This document shows positions 7,089-13,672 of a DNA stretch of 13,952 nucleotides, one piece after another. Source of the stretch: Caldilineae bacterium (GTDB lineage: Bacteria > Chloroflexota > Anaerolineae > J102); contig DUEF01000199.1 of assembly GCA_011176555.1 (NCBI GenBank), positions 1 through 13,952 of the forward strand, given 5' to 3'. Each line of letters opens with the position of its first letter. The stretch's first letter is position 1. The notes under the pieces were generated by a model. It searched no databases. It had not been told where the DNA came from and was given only the letters and a program-made list of their open reading frames with translations. The position numbers and the translations under genes are program-made.

Positions 7089-7576
7089 CCAGCAAGAACG
7101 AATCTTTGCACGTTGATTCTTATGAACGCACGTGGATCATCGCCAGTATCATCCTCGTCATCCTATTTTTCATCGCCATCACCATTGCCGGCACGATGAT
7201 GGGCATTCAGGTGCCCGGGCAAGTTGGTCGCGTCGATCCGAACACCGTAGCTCAGTCGGGCGAATTTGCTGAACCCGGCCTGCGTGAACTGGCTCCTGGC
7301 AAGTACGAAGCTCACGTTCTCGCCAAAACCTGGTCCTTCGATCCCCGTGAGATAACCGTTCCCAAAGGTTCGACAGTCACTTTCTACGTCACCAGTTCGG
7401 ATGTGCAGCATGGCTTCAAAATCCAGGATACGAACATGAATGTCATGGTGCTTCCCGGCCAGGTGGCGAGCCTTACCATCACCTTCGATGAAGCTGGCGA
7501 ATATCCCTATATCTGCACCGAGTATTGTGGATTGGGTCACGCCGCCATGTTCGGTAAGGTGATTGTCACCGACTAA
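7085..7576 (+). CDS. cbaB: ba3-type cytochrome c oxidase subunit II with CuA centre
   Basis: A 163-residue protein with a single N-terminal helix (about 16-38) and an extracytoplasmic cupredoxin domain. The CuA ligands are present: His109 (VQHGF), Cys144, Cys148, His152 and Met155 in CTEYCGLGHAAM, with Glu146 as the carbonyl ligand. The one-helix architecture and short length match B-family oxidases such as Thermus CbaB, not the two-helix A-family form. It accepts electrons from cytochrome c and passes them to subunit I. The ATG overlaps the IIa stop. A 115-nt gap containing a large inverted repeat separates it from subunit I. Confidence 0.95.
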   Translation: MTSKNESLHVDSYERTWIIASIILVILFFIAITIAGTMMGIQVPGQVGRVDPNTVAQSGEFAEPGLRELAPGKYEAHVLAKTWSFDPREITVPKGSTVTFYVTSSDVQHGFKIQDTNMNVMVLPGQVASLTITFDEAGEYPYICTEYCGLGHAAMFGKVIVTD

Positions 7577-7590
7577 CTGCCCGCTGGAAC

Positions 7591-7667
7591 GTTGACAGTT
7601 TGAGCTGGAATTGTGTGTTTTGCGCTCAAAGCGCCCACGAACCACAATTACAACGCAAACTGACAAC
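7591..7667. repeat. Long imperfect inverted repeat between subunits II and I
   Basis: A 25-nt left arm (7591-7615) pairs with 7643-7667, with 21 of 25 positions complementary and no gaps. The 27-nt loop carries its own hairpin, GCGCT (7622-7626) with AGCGC (7630-7634). No T run follows, and the strong AAGGAGAT site of subunit I starts 14 nt later. A hairpin that stabilises, processes or attenuates the operon mRNA is likely. A dyad operator is the alternative. Confidence 0.7.
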
Positions 7668-7691
7668 AGAATCCATCATTAAGGAGATACT

Positions 7692-9356
7692 ATGTCTGCA
7701 AGCACTAAATATGAAATGACTGCCTCCGATAAGAGATTCATCGGCTGGCACATGCTCTTTGCTATTGCCGCACTTTCAATCGGCAGCCTGTTCGGTCCCC
7801 TGCAGACCTTCGAACATGCAGGATGGGACATTTATGCACAACCTTGGTTCCAGGCGTTGTTCAAGTCTTACTATCAAGGGTTGACCTTGCACGGCGTGCT
7901 CAATGCTCTGATCTGGACGACCTTCTTCATCACCGGCTTCACTACGTTCACCGTCATTTACGGCCTCAAACGCCGCCTACGCTACCCTATTGTCAATCAT
8001 GTGGGATGGTGGATGATGGTTGTGGGTCTGGTGACCGCCGCTATTCCTCTTTTGCTCGATTGGGCCACAGTGCTCTACACCTTCTACGCCCCCATGAAGG
8101 CGCACTGGCTTTTTTACGTGGGCCTGACGCTGGTGGTGGTCGGCAGTTGGATCGAAGGCTACGGTTTTTATCTCACTTATTACGCCTGGCGTAAAGAAAA
8201 TCCCGGTGTACGCACACCATTGATGAGCTTCATGGGCGTTCTCAACATGGTGATGTGGCAAATCGCCACCATCGGCATCGCCGTAGAAATCCTTTTCTTC
8301 CTGCTGCCCTGGGCCTTGGGACTGACAAAAGGCGTGGATCCGCTGTTGACCCGCACACTGTTCTGGTGGACAGGTCATCCTCTGGTCTACTTCTGGCTGC
8401 TGCCCGCTTATCTGTCCTGGTACACGATGCTGCCAAAGCAGGTCGGCGGCAAGCTGTTCAGCGATTCCCTGGCCCGTCTCGCCTTCTGGCTCTTCTTGGT
8501 GCTCTCGGTTCCGCTCGGCTTCCACCATCAGTTTGTCGATCCCGGCGTTCCCCAGGGTTGGAAAATGGTGCATGCTTTCCTCACCTTCTCGGTTTTCTTG
8601 CCCTCTATGTTTACGCTCTTCACGGTAACCGCGTCACTAGAAATCGGCGGACGCGCTCGAGGCGGCAAGGGCTGGCTGGGCTGGATCTGGAAGCTGCCCT
8701 GGGGCGATCCCTCCGTGGCAGCCCAACTGCTAGCGGGAATCCTCTTCATGTTCGGCGGCATTGGCGGCTTGATCAATGCCTCGTACAACATCAATCTGGT
8801 GGTGCATAACACAGCCTGGGTGCCGGGACACTTCCATCTCACCGTCTCCTCGGCCGCTACGCTCTCCTTCATGGGCATTTCCTTCTGGCTTGTCCCCTAC
8901 ATCACGGGAAAGAAGCTCTGGAAGCCTAAACTGGCGCTTGTGCAGGTCTGGCTGTGGTTTATCGGCATGGTCATTTTCTCCAACGCCATGCACGTCATCG
9001 GCTTGTTAGGCGCCCCCCGACGCACGCCTCTGGGCCTAGCTCCTTATATTCCCGAAGAATGGAGCGGCCACCTGCTGCGCATCGGCATCGGCGGAGGCAT
9101 CCTGTTCATTTCGGTGTACCTCTACATCATCATTATGGCCGTCACGGCGCTTTCCAAGAAAGTCCCCGCAGACGAGCAGGTCGAGCCGCCCGTGGCCGAA
9201 TCCCTCCACGATCCACAGCAAACGCCCGCCTGGTTAGATCGCTGGGCAATCTGGCTGGTGATCGCTCTAGCGCTGCTCGCCATCGCCTACGGCCCACAAA
9301 TCGTCGACCAACTTATGCACATGGGAGCCACCTCACCCGGCTTCAAGGTCTGGTAG
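7692..9356 (+). CDS. cbaA: B-family (ba3-like) heme-copper oxygen reductase subunit I
   Basis: A 554-residue polytopic protein with about 13 helices that reduces O2 to water and pumps protons. Metal ligands are complete. His67 (LTLHGVLNA) and His382 bind the low-spin heme, His380 the high-spin heme. CuB is held by His229, His278 and His279, and Tyr233 in GHPLVYFW can form the His-Tyr crosslink. The HNTAWVPGHFH block is at 372-382. The GHPLVYFW form and the lack of A-family D-channel features, together with the IIa/II partners, indicate the B family. The start is fixed by AAGGAGAT (7681-7688). Gene order IIa-II-I is that of known ba3 operons. No subunit III or heme-biosynthesis gene lies in the window. 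Confidence 0.96.
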   Translation: MSASTKYEMTASDKRFIGWHMLFAIAALSIGSLFGPLQTFEHAGWDIYAQPWFQALFKSYYQGLTLHGVLNALIWTTFFITGFTTFTVIYGLKRRLRYPIVNHVGWWMMVVGLVTAAIPLLLDWATVLYTFYAPMKAHWLFYVGLTLVVVGSWIEGYGFYLTYYAWRKENPGVRTPLMSFMGVLNMVMWQIATIGIAVEILFFLLPWALGLTKGVDPLLTRTLFWWTGHPLVYFWLLPAYLSWYTMLPKQVGGKLFSDSLARLAFWLFLVLSVPLGFHHQFVDPGVPQGWKMVHAFLTFSVFLPSMFTLFTVTASLEIGGRARGGKGWLGWIWKLPWGDPSVAAQLLAGILFMFGGIGGLINASYNINLVVHNTAWVPGHFHLTVSSAATLSFMGISFWLVPYITGKKLWKPKLALVQVWLWFIGMVIFSNAMHVIGLLGAPRRTPLGLAPYIPEEWSGHLLRIGIGGGILFISVYLYIIIMAVTALSKKVPADEQVEPPVAESLHDPQQTPAWLDRWAIWLVIALALLAIAYGPQIVDQLMHMGATSPGFKVW

Positions 9357-9376
9357 TTCACAAACGCTCTCATCTT

Positions 9377-9437
9377 CAACAGGTCCTGGGAGGGCGCCTC
9401 AACGAGCGCTTCGTTCGTTTCCGACCAGGACCTGTTG
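9377..9437. repeat. Perfect 13-bp inverted repeat enclosing two small hairpins
   Basis: CAACAGGTCCTGG (9377-9389) is the exact reverse complement of CCAGGACCTGTTG (9425-9437). The enclosed 35 nt contain GAGG-GCG-CCTC (9390-9400) and AACGA...TCGTT (9401-9415), so the RNA could fold as a three-way junction. It lies just after the oxidase subunit I gene. There is no T run, so it is not a classical terminator; it may protect the 3' end of the oxidase transcript or act with Rho. Confidence 0.7.
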
Positions 9438-9440
9438 TGA

Positions 9441-9469
9441 TGTAAACTAGTACAGTTGTAACATACATT
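9441..9469 (+). promoter_or_regulatory. Possible promoter/operator before the cytochrome b fusion gene
   Basis: An AT-rich stretch contains TGTA-N6-TACA (9441-9454) followed by TGTA-N3-TACA (9457-9467), plus -10-like TAACAT (9459-9464) and TACATT (9464-9469). A TTGTGA at 9435-9440 could be a poor -35. Placement just before the gene suggests its own promoter, but the hexamers are weak. Confidence 0.3.
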
Positions 9470-9499
9470 CACCGATTGTCACTCATCAGCGCCAGGAAC

Positions 9500-11947
9500 A
9501 TGTCAGACGACCTTCCTTCGCAACAAAACAAAACGGACTCGCAACAAAAAACGGTCGGGGTCAAAATGGAGCGGGGGGCAAGAGATTGGACGGCGTTCAA
9601 CGCCTCGGTCGATTGGGAAACGCGCCAGAATACGCCAGTGCGCCGCTTCCTGAACTTTTTGGAACGCCTGACGCTGGCGATTGAAAAGCCGATCAGCCGG
9701 ATCGTTCAAGAACAACAACTGAATCCACTGTACCACACCGGAACCATCGCTGTCGCCCTGATGGTGGTGATCTTCATCACCGGCGTCTACTTGCTTATGT
9801 TCTACCAGTTCGGCTTCGATGCTTCCTATGTGGCTGTATCCAAAGTAGAAGCCAGCCTGGTGGGCAGGATCCTGCGCGCCCTGCATCGCTACGCCTCTGA
9901 TCTGGCGATCATCGTCATTTTGCTTCACGCCTGGCGCACTTTTTTCATGGATCGATTCCGCGGGCCCCGTTGGCTGGCCTGGGTCACGGGCGTGGTGATG
10001 GCGGTCTTCGTGTGGATTATCGGCGTCACCGGCTATTGGATGGTGCCGGACGTCCGTTTCCAAACGCTCAACCAGACTCTGATTGATCTGATCGGAGGGA
10101 GTGCTGGCGGCGTTTCTTTCCTGACCCGGTACGTGGTTACGGAAAACGCCGGCACAGGATGGATTTTCATTCTATTGATGTTCGCCATCCATATCCTCCT
10201 TTCCGCCTTGATCGGGCTCTTCCTTTGGCTACATCTCAAACGTTTGCGCCGGGCCAAGTGGATGCCGCCCCACTATTGGACGATCACCACGATTGTGTTG
10301 CTGTTTATCGCCTCAGCGCTGGTTCCGTTAGGCATGTTACCGAAAGCGAATCCGCTGCAACTTCCAGGCCAAATCTCCATTGATTTCTGGTATCTGTTCT
10401 ACTTGCCAGCAGCGCTCAACATGGCGCCAGCCCTGTTCTGGGGCTTGGTGTGGTTACTCGTCGTTCTCATTATCGCCATTCCCTGGCTGTTGCGGCGAAA
10501 ACCATTGGAGCCGATTGTGGTCAGCGCCGAACGTTGCACCGGTTGCACCCTCTGCGCCGAAGATTGTCCTTACAAAGCCATCAGCATGGTGGAACGTGAT
10601 GACGGCAAGCGACACAAATACATCGCGGTGGTGGATCCCAAGATGTGCGTGTCCTGCGGCGTCTGCATCGGCAGTTGCCCCACCAACGCCCTCACGCTGG
10701 GCGATGTCCCCGCCGAACCCCTCTGGCAACAGACAACGGCATTGGCGTCATCTGGCGAAGAAAAACCGACGCGCGTGGTCTTCACCTGCGAACGGCACGC
10801 CGCCCATGGCGCTCGCCCCTTCTTGCAGGCGCAAGCGACGGCCAATAGCGAAAACACCGCCCTGGAAATCAACGGCATGCCGACGAAAATCATACCCCTC
10901 ACCTGCATTAGCATGGCCCATCCCAATCTGGCCAGCGAGGCGCTCAAAGCCGGAGCGGCTGAAGTGCAATTCATCGGCTGTCCCCCCGAAGATTGCGCCA
11001 ATCGCGAGGGCAACCTGTGGGAGCAATTGCGCCTGACCCGTGAACGCCTGCCCAAGCTGAAACGGGCAGACGCCGACGCTCCCATCATCACCGATTGGGT
11101 CCCCCCCAACGACTTCGCCCGAGCGCTGAAATCTGAAACCCACCAGAGCGCCGCCACCGCCTACGATTATCGTTTCACCTCATCTGGCTGGCGCGCTTAC
11201 ATCCCCGCGCTCATCCTGCTGATCGTCGTCCTTGCCTTCATTATCTGGCTGGCGGACATCCCCTACACCCCCTTCCCCGCCCAACCCAGCGTCGTCGAAA
11301 TCGCCCTCAATCATCGTAGCGGTTTCCCCATCGCCACCGCAGATGCCCCCGCAGTGGACTCCGGTGAACTGGATTTGAGTGCATCACAGCCTACCCGCTT
11401 GGTGCTCGCTGTTGATGACGAAATCCTCTTGGACGAAACTTATCCCCTCAAGGGTGGCAAGCGGCCGCTCGCACATGCATTTGAGCAGATCAAAATAGCG
11501 CCCGGTGAACATCACCTCCAACTCGAGATGTTCGACGGCGCCAACCCTAACCAATCGCAGATGGTGTTCGACGAAACGGTGACATTGGCCGAAGGCCAAA
11601 TCTTGCCTTTGCACCTGACTGACGCCCGTTTGAGCGGCGGGGATCCAGCACGAGGACGCCAACTGTACAACGAAACAGCACTGGGAACCAACGCCTCCTG
11701 CCGCATCTGCCATTCACTGCGACCAGACGTCGTCGTTGTTGGCCCCTCCTTCGCCGGCGTCGCCAGTCGCGCCGCAACCCGCGTGCCCGGCATGACCGCA
11801 GAGGAGTATCTCCGCCAATCCATTCTCGATCCCGACGCCTACATTGTCGAAGGATTTCCATCCGGAACAGCCCCGCCAAACTTCGCCGAACTACTCACGG
11901 AAGAACAGGTTGATGATCTTGTCGCTTTTCTACTGACCTTCAAATAA
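9500..11947 (+). CDS. Fusion: cytochrome b - two [4Fe-4S] - MvhD/FlpD-like - cytochrome c
   Basis: The predicted product has 815 residues. A cytosolic N-terminus (1-79) precedes a cytochrome b core with four helices. Heme ligand pairs are His129/His143 and His231/His245, each H-x13-H. Two further helices resemble b6f subunit IV; where PEWY is expected it reads IDFWY (294-298). A cytosolic part follows: two [4Fe-4S] motifs (Cys346/349/352/356 and Cys383/386/389/393), then about 424-535 an MvhD/FlpD-like domain with C430-E-R-H433, PLTC and GCPPEDC. Another helix (about 566-587) leads to an extracytoplasmic beta-rich region and a C-terminal cytochrome c, CRICH at 734-738. Helix count puts Fe-S domains inside and heme c outside. 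The heme c lacks the MPP methionine (it reads TAPP). ATG 9500 is preferred; TTG 9476 and ATG 9566 are alternatives. It probably feeds the oxidase upstream via the cytochromes c downstream, from quinol or a cytosolic donor. Domain calls are firm; direction of electron flow is unknown. Confidence 0.9.
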   Translation: MSDDLPSQQNKTDSQQKTVGVKMERGARDWTAFNASVDWETRQNTPVRRFLNFLERLTLAIEKPISRIVQEQQLNPLYHTGTIAVALMVVIFITGVYLLMFYQFGFDASYVAVSKVEASLVGRILRALHRYASDLAIIVILLHAWRTFFMDRFRGPRWLAWVTGVVMAVFVWIIGVTGYWMVPDVRFQTLNQTLIDLIGGSAGGVSFLTRYVVTENAGTGWIFILLMFAIHILLSALIGLFLWLHLKRLRRAKWMPPHYWTITTIVLLFIASALVPLGMLPKANPLQLPGQISIDFWYLFYLPAALNMAPALFWGLVWLLVVLIIAIPWLLRRKPLEPIVVSAERCTGCTLCAEDCPYKAISMVERDDGKRHKYIAVVDPKMCVSCGVCIGSCPTNALTLGDVPAEPLWQQTTALASSGEEKPTRVVFTCERHAAHGARPFLQAQATANSENTALEINGMPTKIIPLTCISMAHPNLASEALKAGAAEVQFIGCPPEDCANREGNLWEQLRLTRERLPKLKRADADAPIITDWVPPNDFARALKSETHQSAATAYDYRFTSSGWRAYIPALILLIVVLAFIIWLADIPYTPFPAQPSVVEIALNHRSGFPIATADAPAVDSGELDLSASQPTRLVLAVDDEILLDETYPLKGGKRPLAHAFEQIKIAPGEHHLQLEMFDGANPNQSQMVFDETVTLAEGQILPLHLTDARLSGGDPARGRQLYNETALGTNASCRICHSLRPDVVVVGPSFAGVASRAATRVPGMTAEEYLRQSILDPDAYIVEGFPSGTAPPNFAELLTEEQVDDLVAFLLTFK

Positions 11948-11949
11948 GG

Positions 11950-12005
11950 TATACTTTCCCCCGACAAACACACCTGTCAAATCACTCTCACGAGGGAGCT
12001 CCCTC
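11950..12005 (+). promoter_or_regulatory. Possible promoter and palindrome before the first lipoprotein cytochrome c
   Basis: TATACT (11950-11955) directly after the fusion gene stop is a candidate -10 with no good -35. In the leader, GAGGGAGCTCCCTC (11992-12005) is a perfect 14-bp palindrome. Its CCTC can also pair with the GAGG of the following ribosome site AAGGAGGA, so alternative folding could mask that site. The palindrome is certain; its role is speculative. Confidence 0.35.
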
Positions 12006-12026
12006 ACATTTCAAGGAGGAACAATC

Positions 12027-12407
12027 ATGCGAAAAACACTGTTGGTCATTCTAGTCCTTCCTCTGGCGCTCATGGTCGTGGCCGCGTGCGGCGGCGGTGG
12101 TGATTCTGGTGGCGGCGGCGGTGATGCCGATGTCCAAGCTGGCCAGAAGCTCTTCGCCAAGGCCGTGCTCGGCTCCCAGGCCGGTTGCAGCACCTGCCAC
12201 TCGCTAGACGGCTCCGTAGTCGTCGGCCCATCTATGCAGGGCGTTGGCAGCCGCTTGAGCGCGGATGAAATTCGCACGTCCATCCTGGATCCAGATGCCG
12301 TTCTTGCAGAGGGATTCACGGCCGGTCTCATGCCACCCGTCTGGAGCGATAAGCTCACAGATGAGCAGGTGAATCAGTTGGTCGCCTACCTCTCTTCGCT
12401 GAAGTAA
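12027..12407 (+). CDS. Lipoprotein mono-heme cytochrome c
   Basis: A 126-residue exported protein. The signal peptide ends in lipobox VAAC (Cys21), followed by a Gly/Asp-rich flexible tether (22-33) and one small class I cytochrome c domain. The heme site is CSTCH (54-58) and the axial Met is Met102 in LMPP. It would be lipid-anchored on the outer face of the membrane and could shuttle electrons from the heme c of the fusion protein to CuA of the oxidase. The strong AAGGAGGA before ATG 12027 predicts high expression. The heme domain is homologous to the C-terminal domain of the fusion protein and to the next gene: ILDPDA, EGF and LTDEQV blocks recur. A strong terminator follows. Confidence 0.93.
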   Translation: MRKTLLVILVLPLALMVVAACGGGGDSGGGGGDADVQAGQKLFAKAVLGSQAGCSTCHSLDGSVVVGPSMQGVGSRLSADEIRTSILDPDAVLAEGFTAGLMPPVWSDKLTDEQVNQLVAYLSSLK

Positions 12408-12425
12408 ACAAGGCTTTTTCTAACG

Positions 12426-12468
12426 AACAAAGGCGTGGTCGTGTCAGTGCGGTTGCGCCTTTGTTTTT
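12426..12468 (+). terminator. Intrinsic terminator after the first cytochrome c gene
   Basis: AACAAAGGCG (12426-12435) pairs perfectly with CGCCTTTGTT (12456-12465), loop 20 nt, ending in a T5 run at 12464-12468. It should end the transcript containing the fusion protein and the first cytochrome c, at least partly separating the second cytochrome c. Confidence 0.8.
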
Positions 12469-12491
12469 GGATGCTGGGTATTTGTAGAGCG

Positions 12492-12529
12492 GCGGACAGA
12501 AACGAGATTTTCCAGCGACTATTGTCCGC
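12492..12529 (+). repeat. Inverted repeat in front of the second cytochrome c gene
   Basis: GCGGACA (12492-12498) and TGTCCGC (12523-12529) are perfect 7-bp inverted arms around 24 nt, just upstream of the AAGGAGA ribosome site. It may be a leader hairpin or an operator. A weak TATTGT (12520-12525) could be a -10. Confidence 0.35.
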
Positions 12530-12547
12530 TCCTCAAGGAGACAGATT

Positions 12548-12988
12548 GTGTATCAACGGCAGAGATTTTCGGAGTCGTCAGGTTACAAGATCGTCGTCAT
12601 TTTTGCGCTCATGCTAATCGTTTTGGCTGGTTGCGCTGGCGGTGCGAAAAATGAGCAAGCCGCGCCTGCCCCGCTCATCCCCCCCGATGCAACGGGTGAG
12701 CAATTGTTCAATATGATGATCTTGGGCACACAGGCCGGTTGCGGAACCTGCCATTCGTTAGATGGCACGACTTTTCTCGGTCCATCATTGCAAGGCATCG
12801 GCAGCATTGCCCAGGACAGAGTTCCCGGCATGTCGGCCGAGGAATACATCCGCCAATCCATTTTGGAGCCGGATGCTTATGTTCTGGAAGGGAATGAGCC
12901 CGGCACAATGCCGCCGCACTATGCAGACGCGCTGAACGACGCACAGGTCGAGGCGCTTGTCGAATTTCTGATGGCGCAGGTGGAGTAG
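12548..12988 (+). CDS. Second lipoprotein mono-heme cytochrome c
   Basis: The product has 146 residues and starts at GTG 12548, which is fixed by AAGGAGA (12534-12540) with 7 nt spacing. The signal peptide is unusual for its 14-residue polar N-region; its lipobox is LAGC (Cys29). The heme site is CGTCH (65-69) and the axial Met is Met121 in TMPP. The sequence around RVPGM-S/T-AEEY-I/L-RQSIL-E/D-PDAY is closer to the heme c domain of the fusion protein than to the cytochrome at 12027. That suggests the fusion domain and this gene arose from one duplication. It is probably an alternative or additional electron carrier for the ba3-like oxidase. It ends 63 bp from the convergent gene on the other strand. 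Confidence 0.92.
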   Translation: MYQRQRFSESSGYKIVVIFALMLIVLAGCAGGAKNEQAAPAPLIPPDATGEQLFNMMILGTQAGCGTCHSLDGTTFLGPSLQGIGSIAQDRVPGMSAEEYIRQSILEPDAYVLEGNEPGTMPPHYADALNDAQVEALVEFLMAQVE

Positions 12989-13051
12989 TTGACATGGCGA
13001 TCGCCGCCCCGGACGCGCCGCCAAACTTGTCTACTTGTCCCCCCCAAGCGC

Positions 13052-13528
13052 TCATTTCTTCAACTGCGGGCCGAGGTGGAATTCGCCCCAATTCTCGTCA
13101 TTGGGGAAGGCGATTTCCGTTCCCTCGCCATCGTAATTCGCCGCGGTGCGGGGACCGTACAACTCACCCTTGGTGGTGATGGTGTAGGTCACCTCGCCAT
13201 ACGTATCGATTTCCATGCCTTCGATACTGCGCCACTCCGCCAGTAACTGATTCCCCACCACCCTGCCTGTCCCCTCCTGAATGGCTCCCGTAATGAGCCA
13301 CTGCATGGCATATTCGCCAGGCTTTGTCCCGGCCTTGATGATGAGCACCCCGCCATATTCATTGCCCTTCGGATCAATGCCATTGAGTGAATAGCTTCCC
13401 ACCAGATCGGGAATCGCATCAGGGGACGCGTCCTCGCCGGTGATGGTTGGACGTTCCCTGTTACCACAAGCCGCGAGGGCCAGAATCAAGAGCGTTAAAA
13501 GCAAAACGGTGGAGAGAATGCGCTTCAT
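13052..13528 (-). CDS. Small lipoprotein of unknown function
   Basis: A 158-residue exported protein. MKRILSTVLLLTLLILALAAC forms a signal peptide with lipobox LAAC (Cys21), followed by a polar linker and a roughly 110-residue beta-rich domain beginning VGSYSLNGIDPKGNEYGG and containing AMQWLITGAIQEGTG and EGTEIAFPNDENWGEF. I recognise no catalytic motif. The repeating Gly/Tyr/Trp pattern of short strands suggests a small beta-barrel or sandwich. The ATG at 13528 is preferred over a TTG at 13540 because GGGAG precedes it by 5 nt. It is convergent with the cytochrome genes and runs in the same direction as the partial gene to its right. Confidence 0.82.
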   Translation of the reverse strand: MKRILSTVLLLTLLILALAACGNRERPTITGEDASPDAIPDLVGSYSLNGIDPKGNEYGGVLIIKAGTKPGEYAMQWLITGAIQEGTGRVVGNQLLAEWRSIEGMEIDTYGEVTYTITTKGELYGPRTAANYDGEGTEIAFPNDENWGEFHLGPQLKK

Positions 13529-13563
13529 GATGACTCCCAAATAAACGAGTGGATGATGTCGTC

Positions 13564-13592
13564 AACGTACCAAGACTGGCCGAAAAACGCAA
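13564..13592 (-). promoter_or_regulatory. Candidate promoter of the lipoprotein gene
   Basis: On the minus strand TTGCGT (13592-13587) and an extended -10 TGG-TACGTT (hexamer 13569-13564) are 17 bp apart. The start site would be near 13557, giving a leader of about 29 nt. The -10 matches consensus at only half its positions. Confidence 0.35.
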
Positions 13593-13640
13593 ATTTTTGT
13601 GTCAGCCAGCAGCACTTTGAAAGGGTTTTCGGCATCAGTC

Positions 13641-13669
13641 AAAAAAGCCGCCACCCGACAAAAAGGCTT
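13641..13669 (-). terminator. Probable intrinsic terminator of the partial gene at the right edge
   Basis: Read on the minus strand, AAGCC and GGCTT form a short stem around 15 nt, and the second arm runs into a T6 tract. It stands directly after the stop codon of the gene at 13673. The stem is short, so the strength is uncertain. Confidence 0.5.
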
Positions 13670-13672
13670 CGA

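Noticed and set aside
9476..9499. TTG start of the fusion gene at 9476
   Set aside because: No Shine-Dalgarno and a rare start codon; ATG 9500 is more likely, though neither site is strong.
11640..11947. The cytochrome c part of the fusion gene as a separate gene
   Set aside because: The frame is continuous with the upstream Fe-S and helix region, with no stop and no ribosome site, and a helix before it explains export without a signal peptide.
12996..13005. GGCGATCGCC palindrome resembling the cyanobacterial HIP1 octamer
   Set aside because: Only this one copy was noticed, and nothing else suggests a cyanobacterium; probably chance in GC-rich sequence.
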